Shown in pieces: positions 1-7,978 of a DNA stretch of 64,000 bases (its first letter is position 1; the number at the start of each line of letters is the position of its first letter). The notes below the pieces were generated by a model that worked only from the letters and a program-made list of their open reading frames with translations, had not been told where the DNA came from and made no database searches. A program made the translations under genes and the position numbers. This DNA is from Candidatus Villigracilaceae bacterium (GTDB taxonomy: Bacteria > Chloroflexota > Anaerolineae > Anaerolineales > Villigracilaceae), in the NCBI GenBank assembly GCA_026645935.1, contig JAPKMP010000007.1, positions 124,001 through 188,000 on the forward strand. The letters run 5' to 3'.

Positions 1-89
1 AATGCAATTCCAACCGCACCAATCACAAGTGACACAATGATGGTTCGATAACTTGTAAGTTGTTGATAAGTAGTTTTAGCATTGCCCAT
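1..89 (-). CDS. N-terminus of a membrane protein, cut by the window edge
   Basis: Reading leftwards from an ATG at 89, the frame stays open to the edge for 29 codons. It encodes a short polar start (MGNAKTTYQQLTSYR) followed by a hydrophobic stretch (TIIVSLVIGAVGIA), which looks like a first membrane segment. The ribosome-binding site is weak. The product cannot be named because nearly all of it lies outside the window. The call rests only on the open frame and the membrane-like start. Confidence 0.4.
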   Translation of the reverse strand, partial: MGNAKTTYQQLTSYRTIIVSLVIGAVGIA

Positions 90-409
90 AAAATCATCTC
101 TTGTTTTCAAAGCTCTTCCCTCAACGCCCTATCCAGCACGGATTGCAAATTCAGAATTACTAATTGGATAATATCCACTTCTGTGGACATGGGTCTCCCC
201 ATTGCCCTTATTTTACATGATAAGCCAGCCTTCGAGCCAGAATCATTTGGCTACCCGCAAGAAATTCCCCTACCTGCCGCCCAGTCATCCTTCGATCATC
301 CTTCGATTACCCACTTTTCGTCCCTCTTCCCTCTCGCCAGCTGACCACCCCAGCCCAAAAGCCCGAAGTCTCACCGCGGGGATCGCATAAAGTCAATTTC
401 GGAAGGTAT
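90..409. other. Intergenic region, no gene recognised
   Basis: About 320 bases separate the partial gene at the left edge from the small membrane protein gene. The short open frames here are low in complexity and lack ribosome-binding sites and recognisable domains. I see no tRNA, no strong terminator and no repeat beyond a weak 5-bp hairpin near 175-187. It probably holds the promoter of the leftward partial gene. Confidence 0.5.
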
Positions 410-916
410 TTATCGCCGTCTTAATAACACCAGGGTGAGGACAATGATCAAAATGTCCACAACCATCAAGACCTGATCCTCCAGGGGAAACCCCGTTCTC
501 AGCCACGCGACGAATATCGCGAGAACCTGGGTGCCGATGAATATCCCCCGCGATGCAAACAACGAAAGGGAACCGAAAAAGGGGATCTTGCTTCCCGGAT
601 GGTTATTGTGCTCCCATCCCTGACCGTTCCCTGCCAAGACTTCCTCGATATGGAAATGAATATGAAATGCGATGCGCCGAATCCAGAAATCACTTTGCGC
701 CCAGGCGGACGCCAAAAACATCGCCAGAATTGGATAGATCAAAATGATGGTGGCGGAATCGAATTGAATTCCCACCGACAGGAAGGTCCCTGCCGCGATC
801 AGTGCCAAAGAAATCATTTGGTGTTGAAGTTCGATCCGTTTCAGCAGTTCGGCGCGAAGTGCCGAATACTCGGCAAGTAAGAATGACTTGGTTGATTCCG
901 ACTGTCTCGATTTCAT
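410..916 (-). CDS. Small integral membrane protein, unknown function
   Basis: A 168-residue protein. The ATG at 916 is preferred over the TTG at 964 because a CGAGG ribosome-binding site lies 5-6 nt upstream of it. After a charged, probably helical N-terminus (residues 1-32, with ALRAELLKRIELQHQ) come about four hydrophobic segments: two in tandem near residues 35-75 and two near 115-165. The protein ends in RRR. No catalytic motif is visible. It resembles small multi-pass hypothetical proteins common in Chloroflexota and Cyanobacteria, but I know no assigned role. The gene sits alone, just downstream of the gcv operon terminator. Confidence 0.75.
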   Translation of the reverse strand: MKSRQSESTKSFLLAEYSALRAELLKRIELQHQMISLALIAAGTFLSVGIQFDSATIILIYPILAMFLASAWAQSDFWIRRIAFHIHFHIEEVLAGNGQGWEHNNHPGSKIPFFGSLSLFASRGIFIGTQVLAIFVAWLRTGFPLEDQVLMVVDILIIVLTLVLLRRR

Positions 917-987
917 GGATACCTCGTAAAAACCCTGTCGCGGATATTTATCTATAGAGGGCAATTATAGCATTGCGATAACGCGTT

Positions 988-1020
988 AAAAAAAGCCCCG
1001 CAGGTCTCACCGCAGGGCTT
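988..1020 (-). terminator. Intrinsic terminator of the gcv operon
   Basis: On the minus strand a 9-bp stem (AAGCCCTGC / GCGGGGCTT, one U-G pair) with a 10-nt loop is followed by six T. It lies 22 nt after the gcvPB stop, so it closes the gcvH-gcvPA-gcvPB transcript. Confidence 0.85.
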
Positions 1021-1042
1021 CTCTTTCACTGATTACTAATTA

Positions 1043-2524
1043 CTATGCTTCGTAATTCTCCGGCAGCCAGCAGCAAAGGACCAATTCCCTCGCCGCCTTG
1101 ACCTCGTCCATGCGGCCGAATTGCGTGGTGCTTGGCGCATTATGGAGCAGGTCAGGCTGGGATTTCGCTTCCTCCGCGATCTTGATCAGCGCGTCGGCGA
1201 ACCGGTCGAGCGTGTCCTTGTTCTCGGTCTCGGTCGGCTCGATCATCAATGCTTCGGGGACGATGAGCGGGAAGTAATTCGTGGGCGGGTGGAAGTCGTA
1301 ATCCATCAGGCGTTTGGAGATATCCAGCGCGCGCACGTCCGAGCCTTCGAAATGCCCTTCCATCACGAACTCGTGCATGCAGATGCGGTCGTACGGAATG
1401 CGATATGTCCCGCGCAATCTCGCCTGCAGGTAATTCGCATTGAGGACGGCGTATTGGGCAATATCCTTCAAACCGTCCGGTCCGTGCATGAGGATGTAGG
1501 TGTACGAGCGGACAAGACCGCCTCCAAAATGACCGTGGAAGGCTTTCATGCGCCCGATGCTGTTCTTCGGGTTGACGAAGCCATAGAGCGGTGCCGTTTC
1601 GTCATCGCCTTCTTCGATGATGCCGACCAGCGGCGACGGCAGGAAGTCCGCGAGTCGCTGGCTGACGCCGACGGGACCCGATCCCGGTCCGCCGCCTCCG
1701 TGCGGGACGGAGAAGGTCTTGTGCAAGTTGAAATGCATCACATCGAAGCCCAGGTCGCCCGGGCGGACGATTCCAAGCAGGGCATTGAGGTTTGCGCCGT
1801 CGCCGTACATCAAACCGCCGCAGCCCTGCACCAACTTGATGACTTTCTCGATGTTCTCATCGAACATGCCGAGCGTGTTCGGGTTGGTGAGCATCATGCC
1901 GACGACGGTATCGTCGCAGGCGGCTTCGAGGGCTTTGAGGTCAACGTTCCCGCGCGAATCGGATGGGATGGTGACGACGCTCATGCCGAGCATGCCGACC
2001 GAAGCCGGGTTTGTGCCATGCGCCGCATCGGGGATGAGCATCCTGGTGCGTTTCGTGTCGCCGCGCGATTTGTGATATGCCGCCATCATTAACACGCCGG
2101 TGAATTCGCCGTGCGCGCCCGCGGCGGGCTGGAGAGTCACACCGGCAAAGCCGCTGATCTCCTTGAGCCAGTCCTGCATTTCGTACATCAACGCAAGATT
2201 TCCCTGCACGGTCTCGATGGGCTGTAACGGATGCGTGAATAAAAATCCCGGCAGGCGGCATGTATCTTCGTTGATCTTCGGGTTGTATTTCATCGTGCAG
2301 GAGCCGAGCGGATAAAACCCGCCGTCCACCGAGTAGTTGAAACTGGAGAGTTTCATGTAGTGGCGCACCACGTCCACTTCGGCGAGTTCGGGCAGGGGAA
2401 GTTCGGAGCGAAGAAAATCTTTGGCAGGCAGATCAACTGTCGGCACGTCGGAGGCGGGCATGGTCACACCGCGCCGCCCCGGGGAGGAGAGTTCGAAAAT
2501 CGTGGGTTCGATTATTGTAGCCAT
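1043..2524 (-). CDS. gcvPB: Glycine dehydrogenase (decarboxylating) subunit 2, P-protein beta
   Basis: A 493-residue PLP-dependent half of the two-subunit P-protein. With GcvPA it decarboxylates glycine and passes the aminomethyl group to the lipoyl arm of GcvH in the cytoplasm. The PLP lysine is K269 in NLHKTFSVPHGGGGPG, a P-protein signature; DAAHGTNPAS (about 166-175) is also diagnostic. Length is typical of the split enzyme. It starts 1 nt after the gcvPA stop, so the two are translationally linked. The T-protein gene (gcvT) is not in this window. Confidence 0.97.
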   Translation of the reverse strand: MATIIEPTIFELSSPGRRGVTMPASDVPTVDLPAKDFLRSELPLPELAEVDVVRHYMKLSSFNYSVDGGFYPLGSCTMKYNPKINEDTCRLPGFLFTHPLQPIETVQGNLALMYEMQDWLKEISGFAGVTLQPAAGAHGEFTGVLMMAAYHKSRGDTKRTRMLIPDAAHGTNPASVGMLGMSVVTIPSDSRGNVDLKALEAACDDTVVGMMLTNPNTLGMFDENIEKVIKLVQGCGGLMYGDGANLNALLGIVRPGDLGFDVMHFNLHKTFSVPHGGGGPGSGPVGVSQRLADFLPSPLVGIIEEGDDETAPLYGFVNPKNSIGRMKAFHGHFGGGLVRSYTYILMHGPDGLKDIAQYAVLNANYLQARLRGTYRIPYDRICMHEFVMEGHFEGSDVRALDISKRLMDYDFHPPTNYFPLIVPEALMIEPTETENKDTLDRFADALIKIAEEAKSQPDLLHNAPSTTQFGRMDEVKAARELVLCCWLPENYEA

Positions 2525-2525
2525 C

Positions 2526-3869
2526 TCACATCTCCTTCAACAAAGCGACGAGGGTATCGATCTCATCCCTGCTGTTCATTTCAGTGACAGCTACGAGGAG
2601 ATGATTCTGCATGTCGGGATAATCCGTGCTCAGGTCGTACCCGCCAAGAACACCGTGATCGAGCAGATATTGGTTGACCTCGCCCGCGGGCTTGGGCGTG
2701 CAAAGCACAAATTCGTGGAAGAACGGCTCGGGATGGCACAGACCGAAGCCGTCGATCTTGCTGAGTTCGGCGGCGGCATAATGCGCTTTTTGATAACAAA
2801 GGTTTGCGACCTCCTGCAAACCCTGCCTGCCAAGCACAGACATGTAGACCGAACAACCCAACGCAAGCAAGCCCTGGTTGGTGCAGATATTCGACGTGGC
2901 GCGTTCGCGCTTGATATGTTGTTCGCGCGCGGTCAAGGTCAGCACGTACGAACGGTTACCGCGCACATCCACCGTTTCGCCGACGAGGCGCCCAGCCATT
3001 TTGTGGACGTATGATTTCTTCGTGGTGAAGAAACCGAGATAAGGTCCGCCATACCAGAGCGGAATGCCGAACGGCTGCGCCTCGCCCACGACGATATCCG
3101 CGCCCATCTCACCGGGGGTCTTGAGCAGGATCAACGCAGTGGGATTCGCAACGACGCAGACAAGCGCGCCTTTTTCATGCGCGGTATCGATCAGTTTTTT
3201 ATAATCGTAGATGCGCCCGAAGAAATCGGGATATTGCACGACGACAAGCATGGTCGCTTCATCTATGAGGGACATCAACACCTCGGGACCGTCCTCGTGG
3301 TTGCCTGCTTCGTCCCCGACCTCGGTCAAGCCCATGCCTTGTGAATATGTGCGGATGACCGCGCGATACTGCGGGTTGACCGAAGGCGACATGACGATCT
3401 TTTTACGTTTGCCGCGGTACTGAGCATATGCAAGGTTGACCGCTTCTGCCGTGGCTGTTGCGCCATCGTAGTGCGACGCGTTCGATACTTCCATGCCGGT
3501 CAGGTTGGTCATCAGGGATTGATATTCGAAGATGGCTTGCAATGTGCCCTGGGAAATTTCCGGCTGGTAGGGTGTGTACGCGGTGTAGAACTCGCCGCGC
3601 CTGAGCATGTGGTCCACCACGCTTGGAACGTAATGGTTGTACGCGCCAGCGCCGAGGAAGGAGATCAAATCCTGCCGCACGTTCTCGTTACTGGAAGCCA
3701 TGTCCGCAAGGTGCGCGGCGGCTTCCATTTCGGTGAGCGCGGGGGGAAGGTCGAGTTTTGGGAAGCGGCGTTTGGCGGGGATCGCTTCGAAGAGATCATC
3801 GAGCGTTTTCACCCCGACGGTCTTCAACATCGCATCCCGTTCTTGCGGGGAAATGGGGATGTAGGTCAT
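2526..3869 (-). CDS. gcvPA: Glycine dehydrogenase (decarboxylating) subunit 1, P-protein alpha
   Basis: A 447-residue alpha half of the split glycine decarboxylase, partner of the downstream GcvPB. The N-terminal region (FLGAGAYNHYVPSVVDHML, about 69-87; YTPYQPEISQGTLQ, about 97-110) is the classic start of this subunit. The fold is that of PLP aminotransferases, but the catalytic lysine lies in GcvPB. It is the middle gene of gcvH-gcvPA-gcvPB. A 27-bp palindromic element sits in the 46-nt gap to gcvH. Confidence 0.97.
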   Translation of the reverse strand: MTYIPISPQERDAMLKTVGVKTLDDLFEAIPAKRRFPKLDLPPALTEMEAAAHLADMASSNENVRQDLISFLGAGAYNHYVPSVVDHMLRRGEFYTAYTPYQPEISQGTLQAIFEYQSLMTNLTGMEVSNASHYDGATATAEAVNLAYAQYRGKRKKIVMSPSVNPQYRAVIRTYSQGMGLTEVGDEAGNHEDGPEVLMSLIDEATMLVVVQYPDFFGRIYDYKKLIDTAHEKGALVCVVANPTALILLKTPGEMGADIVVGEAQPFGIPLWYGGPYLGFFTTKKSYVHKMAGRLVGETVDVRGNRSYVLTLTAREQHIKRERATSNICTNQGLLALGCSVYMSVLGRQGLQEVANLCYQKAHYAAAELSKIDGFGLCHPEPFFHEFVLCTPKPAGEVNQYLLDHGVLGGYDLSTDYPDMQNHLLVAVTEMNSRDEIDTLVALLKEM

Positions 3870-3884
3870 GGTTTGCCTCTAATC

Positions 3885-3911
3885 GTAAGGGCGAGGTTAC
3901 CCCGCCCCTAC
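3885..3911. repeat. 27-bp palindromic element between gcvH and gcvPA
   Basis: An imperfect palindrome with ends GTAAGGGCG and CGCCCCTAC. A second 27-bp element of the same design lies at 60984-61010 between korD and korA. It looks like a dispersed palindromic repeat inserted in operon gaps. No T-run follows it on the gcv coding strand, so it is unlikely to stop transcription here. Confidence 0.55.
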
Positions 3912-3915
3912 ATAA

Positions 3916-4293
3916 TTAATGCGTCCGCCCTTCGCAATACTTTTCATACGCCGCAGAGTCCATCACCTCGCCCGCCGCGCCGTTCTCGATCTTGATCATC
4001 CAGCCTTCGCCGTAGGGATCGGAGTTGAGCGTTTCGGGCTTTTCGGAAAGTCCCTTGTTGACAGCGGATACCTTTCCGGCGGCGGGAGCGTAAATTTCCG
4101 CCGACGCCTTCACCGACTCGACCGAAGCGATGGCTTTTCCGACGGTCACTTCCTCGCCTTCATCCACGAGGATTTCGACGAAGACGATATCGGAGAGCTG
4201 GCTTTGGGCATAATCGGTTATTCCCGCCGCGCCGCTGGCAGGGTCGAACCATTCATCAGATTTGGTGTACTTGAGATTGGAAGGGGCGTTCAT
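3916..4293 (-). CDS. gcvH: Glycine cleavage system H protein
   Basis: A 125-residue lipoyl carrier protein that shuttles the aminomethyl group between P- and T-proteins and is reoxidised by the L-protein. The lipoylation site is K62 in ASVESVKASAEIYAP. DEWF near the start and the conserved SDIVFVE segment support the family. Length is normal. It is the first gene of the operon, with an AGGAG site before ATG 4293, and lies downstream of the tandem glycine riboswitch. Confidence 0.97.
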   Translation of the reverse strand: MNAPSNLKYTKSDEWFDPASGAAGITDYAQSQLSDIVFVEILVDEGEEVTVGKAIASVESVKASAEIYAPAAGKVSAVNKGLSEKPETLNSDPYGEGWMIKIENGAAGEVMDSAAYEKYCEGRTH

Positions 4294-4334
4294 ATTTTAA
4301 CTCCTATCAGATTGTGAGAGATGGGCGAATCAAG

Positions 4335-4368
4335 AGAGGACGCACGATTCTATAATCATGCGTCCTCT
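4335..4368 (-). promoter_or_regulatory. gcvH: Hairpin downstream of the glycine riboswitch (expression platform candidate)
   Basis: A perfect 10-bp stem (AGAGGACGCA / TGCGTCCTCT) with a 14-nt loop follows the second glycine aptamer. Its AGAGG arm overlaps the bases that close the aptamer-2 P1 helix (CTCTG with CAGAG), so the two folds exclude each other. No T-run follows, so a simple terminator mechanism is not evident. Confidence 0.6.
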
Positions 4369-4556
4369 GTAATGGAACCTGAGAGATTATCCCTTGGGGG
4401 ATTTACACCGTCGGTGTCTCATGAAATGAGACTTTCCAGAGTTATACAGCAGCAGGGTCCTTTTGCCTGAGAGTTTCATCCGGTTTCGCCTTGTTCCCGG
4501 ATTTGCACCTTCGGCGTCCCGCCAAGGCGGGATCTCTTCCCTGTAAACTGTTAAGT
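4362..4556 (-). promoter_or_regulatory. Tandem glycine riboswitch
   Basis: Read on the minus strand, two copies of the glycine aptamer lie in series. Each carries the conserved core: GCCGAAGG-TGCAAA-TCC with AACTCTCAGG in the first, and ACCGACGG-TGTAAA-TCC with ATCTCTCAGG in the second. A short linker joins them. The position directly ahead of gcvH fits the known role of switching on glycine cleavage when glycine is abundant. Outer boundaries are approximate. Confidence 0.93.
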
Positions 4557-4565
4557 TATACGCCC

Positions 4566-4594
4566 ATTTTATGGGCGAGAAGGACGTAAGTCAA
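4566..4594 (-). promoter_or_regulatory. Promoter of the gcv operon
   Basis: TTGACT (4594-4589), a 17-nt spacer and TAAAAT (4571-4566) on the minus strand put the transcript start near 4559, just upstream of the first aptamer. The -10 box lies inside a GCCCAT/ATGGGC palindrome. Confidence 0.55.
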
Positions 4595-4621
4595 GGAAAA
4601 AAGGGTGGAATCTGTAAAATG

Positions 4622-5386
4622 TTACTTTCGTCGTACCGTAGGTTTTGGGCGCGGTTTCCGTTCCTTCGCCGGAACGCTCTTCCCCATCAATGCATTCACC
4701 TCATCCCCAGTCAGATGCCTCCACTCGCGCGGCTTTAGGTCGCCCAGTTTGAGCGTCCCAATCCTTGTACGAATGATGCGCACGACGGGCAAGCCAAGCA
4801 ACTTCCCCACCTCGCGGATCTGCCGCTTCTTCCCTTCGCCCATCACCACCCGGATCCACGCGCCTTTTCCGCTCGTCGAAAGAAAATTGACGAATGCGGG
4901 CTGCGTCCTGTCGCCATCGGTTAGGACAACGCCCCTTCGCCACGCCGCAAGTTGTTCACTATCCGGGCGGCGCGCCAGCAGCACGCGATATTCCTTCTCG
5001 TGCCCATACCGTGGATGCGTGAGTTTGTTAGTCAACTCTCCATCGTTCGTCATGAGGATCAATCCCTCGGAGTCGAAGTCGAGCCGCCCCACCGGGTAGA
5101 GATGACCTTCCGCGGGAATCAAATCGCGGACGGTTTTTCGGTCATCCTGCCCTTCCGCCGCAGAAAGGACATTGCGCGGTTTGTACAAGGCGATGTAAAC
5201 CAGCGCCTCGCGCTTCGCCAGAGCCTTGCCATCCAATGTGATCGTATCCACCGCCGGATCGGCCTTCTGACCAAGAACGGCGGCTTTCCCATTGACCGAG
5301 ACGCGCCCCGTGATGATGTACTCCTCGCACGCCCGCCTCGAACCGTACCCGGCTTGCGCGAGGATCTTTTGTAATCGTTCCTGCAT
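4622..5386 (-). CDS. rluB: Pseudouridine synthase of the RluB/RsuA family
   Basis: A 254-residue cytoplasmic RNA-modifying enzyme. Residues 3-50 form an S4 RNA-binding domain (LQKILAQAGYGSRRACEEYI). The catalytic domain follows, with D103 in PVGRLDFDSEGL as the nucleophilic aspartate of this family. LLGLPVVRIIRTRIG and the basic tail (PAKERKPRPKPTVRRK) are typical of the RluB/RluE/RluF branch. The likely target is 23S rRNA; RluB versus another member of the branch is inferred from length and the S4 domain. Confidence 0.88.
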   Translation of the reverse strand: MQERLQKILAQAGYGSRRACEEYIITGRVSVNGKAAVLGQKADPAVDTITLDGKALAKREALVYIALYKPRNVLSAAEGQDDRKTVRDLIPAEGHLYPVGRLDFDSEGLILMTNDGELTNKLTHPRYGHEKEYRVLLARRPDSEQLAAWRRGVVLTDGDRTQPAFVNFLSTSGKGAWIRVVMGEGKKRQIREVGKLLGLPVVRIIRTRIGTLKLGDLKPREWRHLTGDEVNALMGKSVPAKERKPRPKPTVRRK

Positions 5387-5467
5387 GGACAGGTTTATAC
5401 CAGAGATGGTAATGGATGGATAGAGTCAGGCGATAAACTTTCACACATCGAAAAAATTATTGGTGAA

Positions 5468-6646
5468 TCACCCGACTCCACCCTTGTAAGGGAATTTGGC
5501 GTTATTGGGCAGTCTGGGGTCGATATGCTTGCGCATGGCGGCATCGCAAACGGCATATCCCCAATTGATCAAGCGTTCCTGGGTTTCGTTGGGAAACTGC
5601 CACAAACGGGTGGAGAGCTTTGCCAGTTTCACCGTGCTCGCATGCGGACAGGGAAGGGCGGTCTTGAGATCGTAATCCGCAATATCGGTAAAAGTTCCCC
5701 AATACGTTCCCTTGCGAGAGACGCGCTTCAGGAGCGTCTCGTCTTTCGAAAGTTTGTGTTTGCGCATGTAATCGAGCATGGCGGTTCGCGATTTGAACGA
5801 ATCGATAATGTCCCGCTTTCGAAGGCTGCGCACCTGATTATCCATGATCATCAAAGCCCGGTAGGCTTGGAAACCCCAAAAGTGTTTCGGGCGGGGTTCG
5901 AGTTCGAAGGCGCCTCCCGCATCGCTGATCAAAACCGTGTCATATCTCTTGATGACCGGCTCCAATCCGAGATTATCGTAAACCCCGCCGTCCATGAGGA
6001 AAACCTTCGTCGTATATGGCGGTTTTTGAAGCGGTAAACTTTTATTCGGCGAGAACGCCTTGTCCCCGAGATTCAACATTACCGGAGAAAAAAATGGCGG
6101 AAATGCCGACGAGGCGGCGACCGCAACCGCCAATTCGATTCTTGGATTTTTAATCTCACCGATCTTGTAGTCTGCAGCCGCTTTCCTGGAAAATCGGAAT
6201 AGCGCACCGGTCTGGGCGTTGGAGGCAGTGATGACGAATTCAGGCGCATCGGGCAGGTCCTGGAGGGTCATCCCGCCAAAAAGATATTTTCGATATGATT
6301 CGACAAGGCTTTCGCCGATCGAGCTAAAGGGATTGAGAAGGCCTGACAAGACCAACCAGAGATCGAGTTTTCGTGCCGCAAACTCTTTCAGCGGAGCGAC
6401 AAAGACATCGATAAAATTCTGAGAAACGCCTTTTTTATCAAAACGAAGTTCCCCCCAGCACTTTCCAAGCCAGCCTGCGGTGATCGACCCGCCCGAAACG
6501 CTGGAAATGCGGTCCAGCTTCTTTATATAGCCCAGTTCATTTAAGCGCCATAACGCGCCGACATGGAACAAGGTGGCGCGAAATCCCCCGCCAGACAGGC
6601 ACAGCCCAACCCCTTCTCTCGAAACGGTTGCATCGACCTTTGCCAT
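5468..6646 (-). CDS. Patatin-like phospholipase family protein
   Basis: A 392-residue putative lipid acyl hydrolase. The ATG at 6646 is chosen over the TTG at 6652 because GGAG lies 7 nt upstream. It has the patatin oxyanion loop (LCLSGGGFRATLFHVG), the serine motif SVSGGSITAG (S54) and the catalytic Asp in MDGGVYDNLG (D219), which together form the Ser-Asp dyad. The serine motif deviates from strict GxSxG at its last glycine. There is no signal peptide, so a cytoplasmic or membrane-associated lipase is likely. It is monocistronic. Confidence 0.85.
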   Translation of the reverse strand: MAKVDATVSREGVGLCLSGGGFRATLFHVGALWRLNELGYIKKLDRISSVSGGSITAGWLGKCWGELRFDKKGVSQNFIDVFVAPLKEFAARKLDLWLVLSGLLNPFSSIGESLVESYRKYLFGGMTLQDLPDAPEFVITASNAQTGALFRFSRKAAADYKIGEIKNPRIELAVAVAASSAFPPFFSPVMLNLGDKAFSPNKSLPLQKPPYTTKVFLMDGGVYDNLGLEPVIKRYDTVLISDAGGAFELEPRPKHFWGFQAYRALMIMDNQVRSLRKRDIIDSFKSRTAMLDYMRKHKLSKDETLLKRVSRKGTYWGTFTDIADYDLKTALPCPHASTVKLAKLSTRLWQFPNETQERLINWGYAVCDAAMRKHIDPRLPNNAKFPYKGGVG

Positions 6647-6733
6647 GACCAATCTCCTTCCTCAAGTTACGATGCTGATTTTATATGAAAGACCCTTGGT
6701 TCCATTATAAGAATCTGAAACTTAAAGTCAACT

Positions 6734-6760
6734 AAAAAAGCGCGGAGAAAACTCCGCGCT
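6734..6760 (-). terminator. Terminator of scpB
   Basis: On the minus strand a perfect 9-bp stem (AGCGCGGAG / CTCCGCGCT) with a TTTT loop is followed by a run of T. It lies 18 nt past the scpB stop. Confidence 0.9.
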
Positions 6761-6778
6761 CCAAACAGTCGTATGAAA

Positions 6779-7348
6779 TCATCCCTTCAACAGGTCGGCT
6801 TCTTCGGTGTCCGTCTCTTTGGGCGCGGAAAGAGGCGGCAGTTCGGTCAGCGAGTTCAATCCGAAGTGTTGTAGAAATTCCGGCGTGGTCGAATACAGGA
6901 TCGGGCGGCCCGGTCCATCCGTTCTGCCCGATTCGAGGATCAACCCTTTGCTCAATAGGCTTTTGAGCATGGCATCGCTGTTCACGCCGCGAATCGAATC
7001 CACCTGCGGGCGCGTCACCGGCTGTTGGTAGGCGATGATGGCGAGCGTTTCCAACGCCGCCCGGCTGAGGTGGGTGATCGCCTCCAGACCCAAGAACGTT
7101 TCCACCAGCCCCGCCAGTTCGGGAGCCGTGGTCAATTGCACGCGTCCGGCATGACGTTGAAGCCGCAATCCACGCGATCGAAGCAAATCCTCCAATTCCT
7201 TCAAACCGCGTTCCACCACCGACACTGTGACATCGAGCGCCTGCGATAGCTGCTGAACAGGCACAGGCTCGGCAGAGACGAACAACATCACCTCGATCCT
7301 TGCCGCCAGGCTCAACTCATCGTTGGAGATTGATTGCGATTCGCCCAT
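6779..7348 (-). CDS. scpB: Segregation and condensation protein B
   Basis: A 189-residue subunit of the SMC-ScpAB condensin, which helps organise and segregate the chromosome. It has two winged-helix domains; the conserved core is THLSRAALETLAIIAYQQPVTRPQVDSIRGVNSD (about 92-125), continuing with LLSKGLILESGRTDGPGRPILYSTTPEFL. The acidic tail is typical. scpA, its usual neighbour, is not in this window. It is divergent from the lipoprotein at 7381 and shares a 32-nt intergenic promoter region with it. Confidence 0.95.
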   Translation of the reverse strand: MGESQSISNDELSLAARIEVMLFVSAEPVPVQQLSQALDVTVSVVERGLKELEDLLRSRGLRLQRHAGRVQLTTAPELAGLVETFLGLEAITHLSRAALETLAIIAYQQPVTRPQVDSIRGVNSDAMLKSLLSKGLILESGRTDGPGRPILYSTTPEFLQHFGLNSLTELPPLSAPKETDTEEADLLKG

Positions 7349-7356
7349 GCTATAAT
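7348..7356 (+). promoter_or_regulatory. Extended -10 promoter element before the 7381 lipoprotein
   Basis: TGC-TATAAT is a perfect extended -10 box. It gives a predicted start near 7363 and a short leader before ATG 7381. No clear -35 is seen, as expected for an extended -10 promoter. It overlaps the scpB start region on the other strand. Confidence 0.6.
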
Positions 7357-7380
7357 TGCTCCGCTGTAATATTGTCTGTA

Positions 7381-7959
7381 ATGATGATCATGAAAACAAA
7401 AAACCATTTCCATTTTTTCATTCTTTCGCTTGCCGTGATGTCGCTGGCGTGTTCCATTTTCGTCGGCGGACCCGAATACCCCGCCCAAACGGTGCCATCG
7501 TCGCCCACGGACGCCCAAGCCCTACGCGATATGATCCAGCAGGCGATGCTCACGGGCGCCGAAACCGGCGTCATCACCCTGCAAATTTCCGAAAGCCAGC
7601 TCACGGGATTCGTCGCGGAGAAACTTTCCCAACAGACCGACCCGCCCTTCACCGATCCGCAAATTTACCTGCGCAACGGCCAGATGCAGATGTACGGCAG
7701 GATCACACAGGGTTGGTTCAGTGCCAACATGCTCATCGTCATGAATGTGGCGATCGACCCGGTCACCGGACAGCCAACGATCGAGATCGCATCCGCTGAT
7801 TTTGGTCCCTTCCCCGCTCCGGAAGGACTCAAGTCTGCGATCAGCGCGGTCATCGGCGAAACTTTTACCGGCTCGTTCGGTCCCGTTGCAAGCGGTTTTC
7901 GGTTGGAGGCCATCACGATCGCAGACGGATTCATGACAGTGACGGGAAGAATCAAATAG
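7381..7959 (+). CDS. Putative lipoprotein of unknown function
   Basis: A 192-residue protein. Starts farther upstream would put extra residues before the signal peptide, so ATG 7381 (or 7390) is chosen. The signal peptide (HFHFFILSLAVMSLAC) ends in a lipobox-like SLAC, so it is probably lipid-anchored on the outer face. The mature part has the pattern of a small beta-rich domain (ITLQISESQLTGFVAEKLSQQ, IYLRNGQMQMYGRI, FRLEAITIADGFMTVTGRI), resembling LppM/YpmS-type extracytoplasmic proteins. No catalytic motif is seen. It lies 19 nt before the G5/DUF348 protein and is probably cotranscribed with it. Confidence 0.75.
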   Translation: MMIMKTKNHFHFFILSLAVMSLACSIFVGGPEYPAQTVPSSPTDAQALRDMIQQAMLTGAETGVITLQISESQLTGFVAEKLSQQTDPPFTDPQIYLRNGQMQMYGRITQGWFSANMLIVMNVAIDPVTGQPTIEIASADFGPFPAPEGLKSAISAVIGETFTGSFGPVASGFRLEAITIADGFMTVTGRIK

Positions 7960-7978
7960 CGGCTGGATTATACCCGAC

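Noticed and set aside
1121-2092. Long plus-strand frame opposite gcvPB (323 codons)
   Set aside because: It is the complement of gcvPB, whose product has clear P-protein motifs. The plus-strand protein is rich in Arg/Asp/Val with no domain and no ribosome-binding site.
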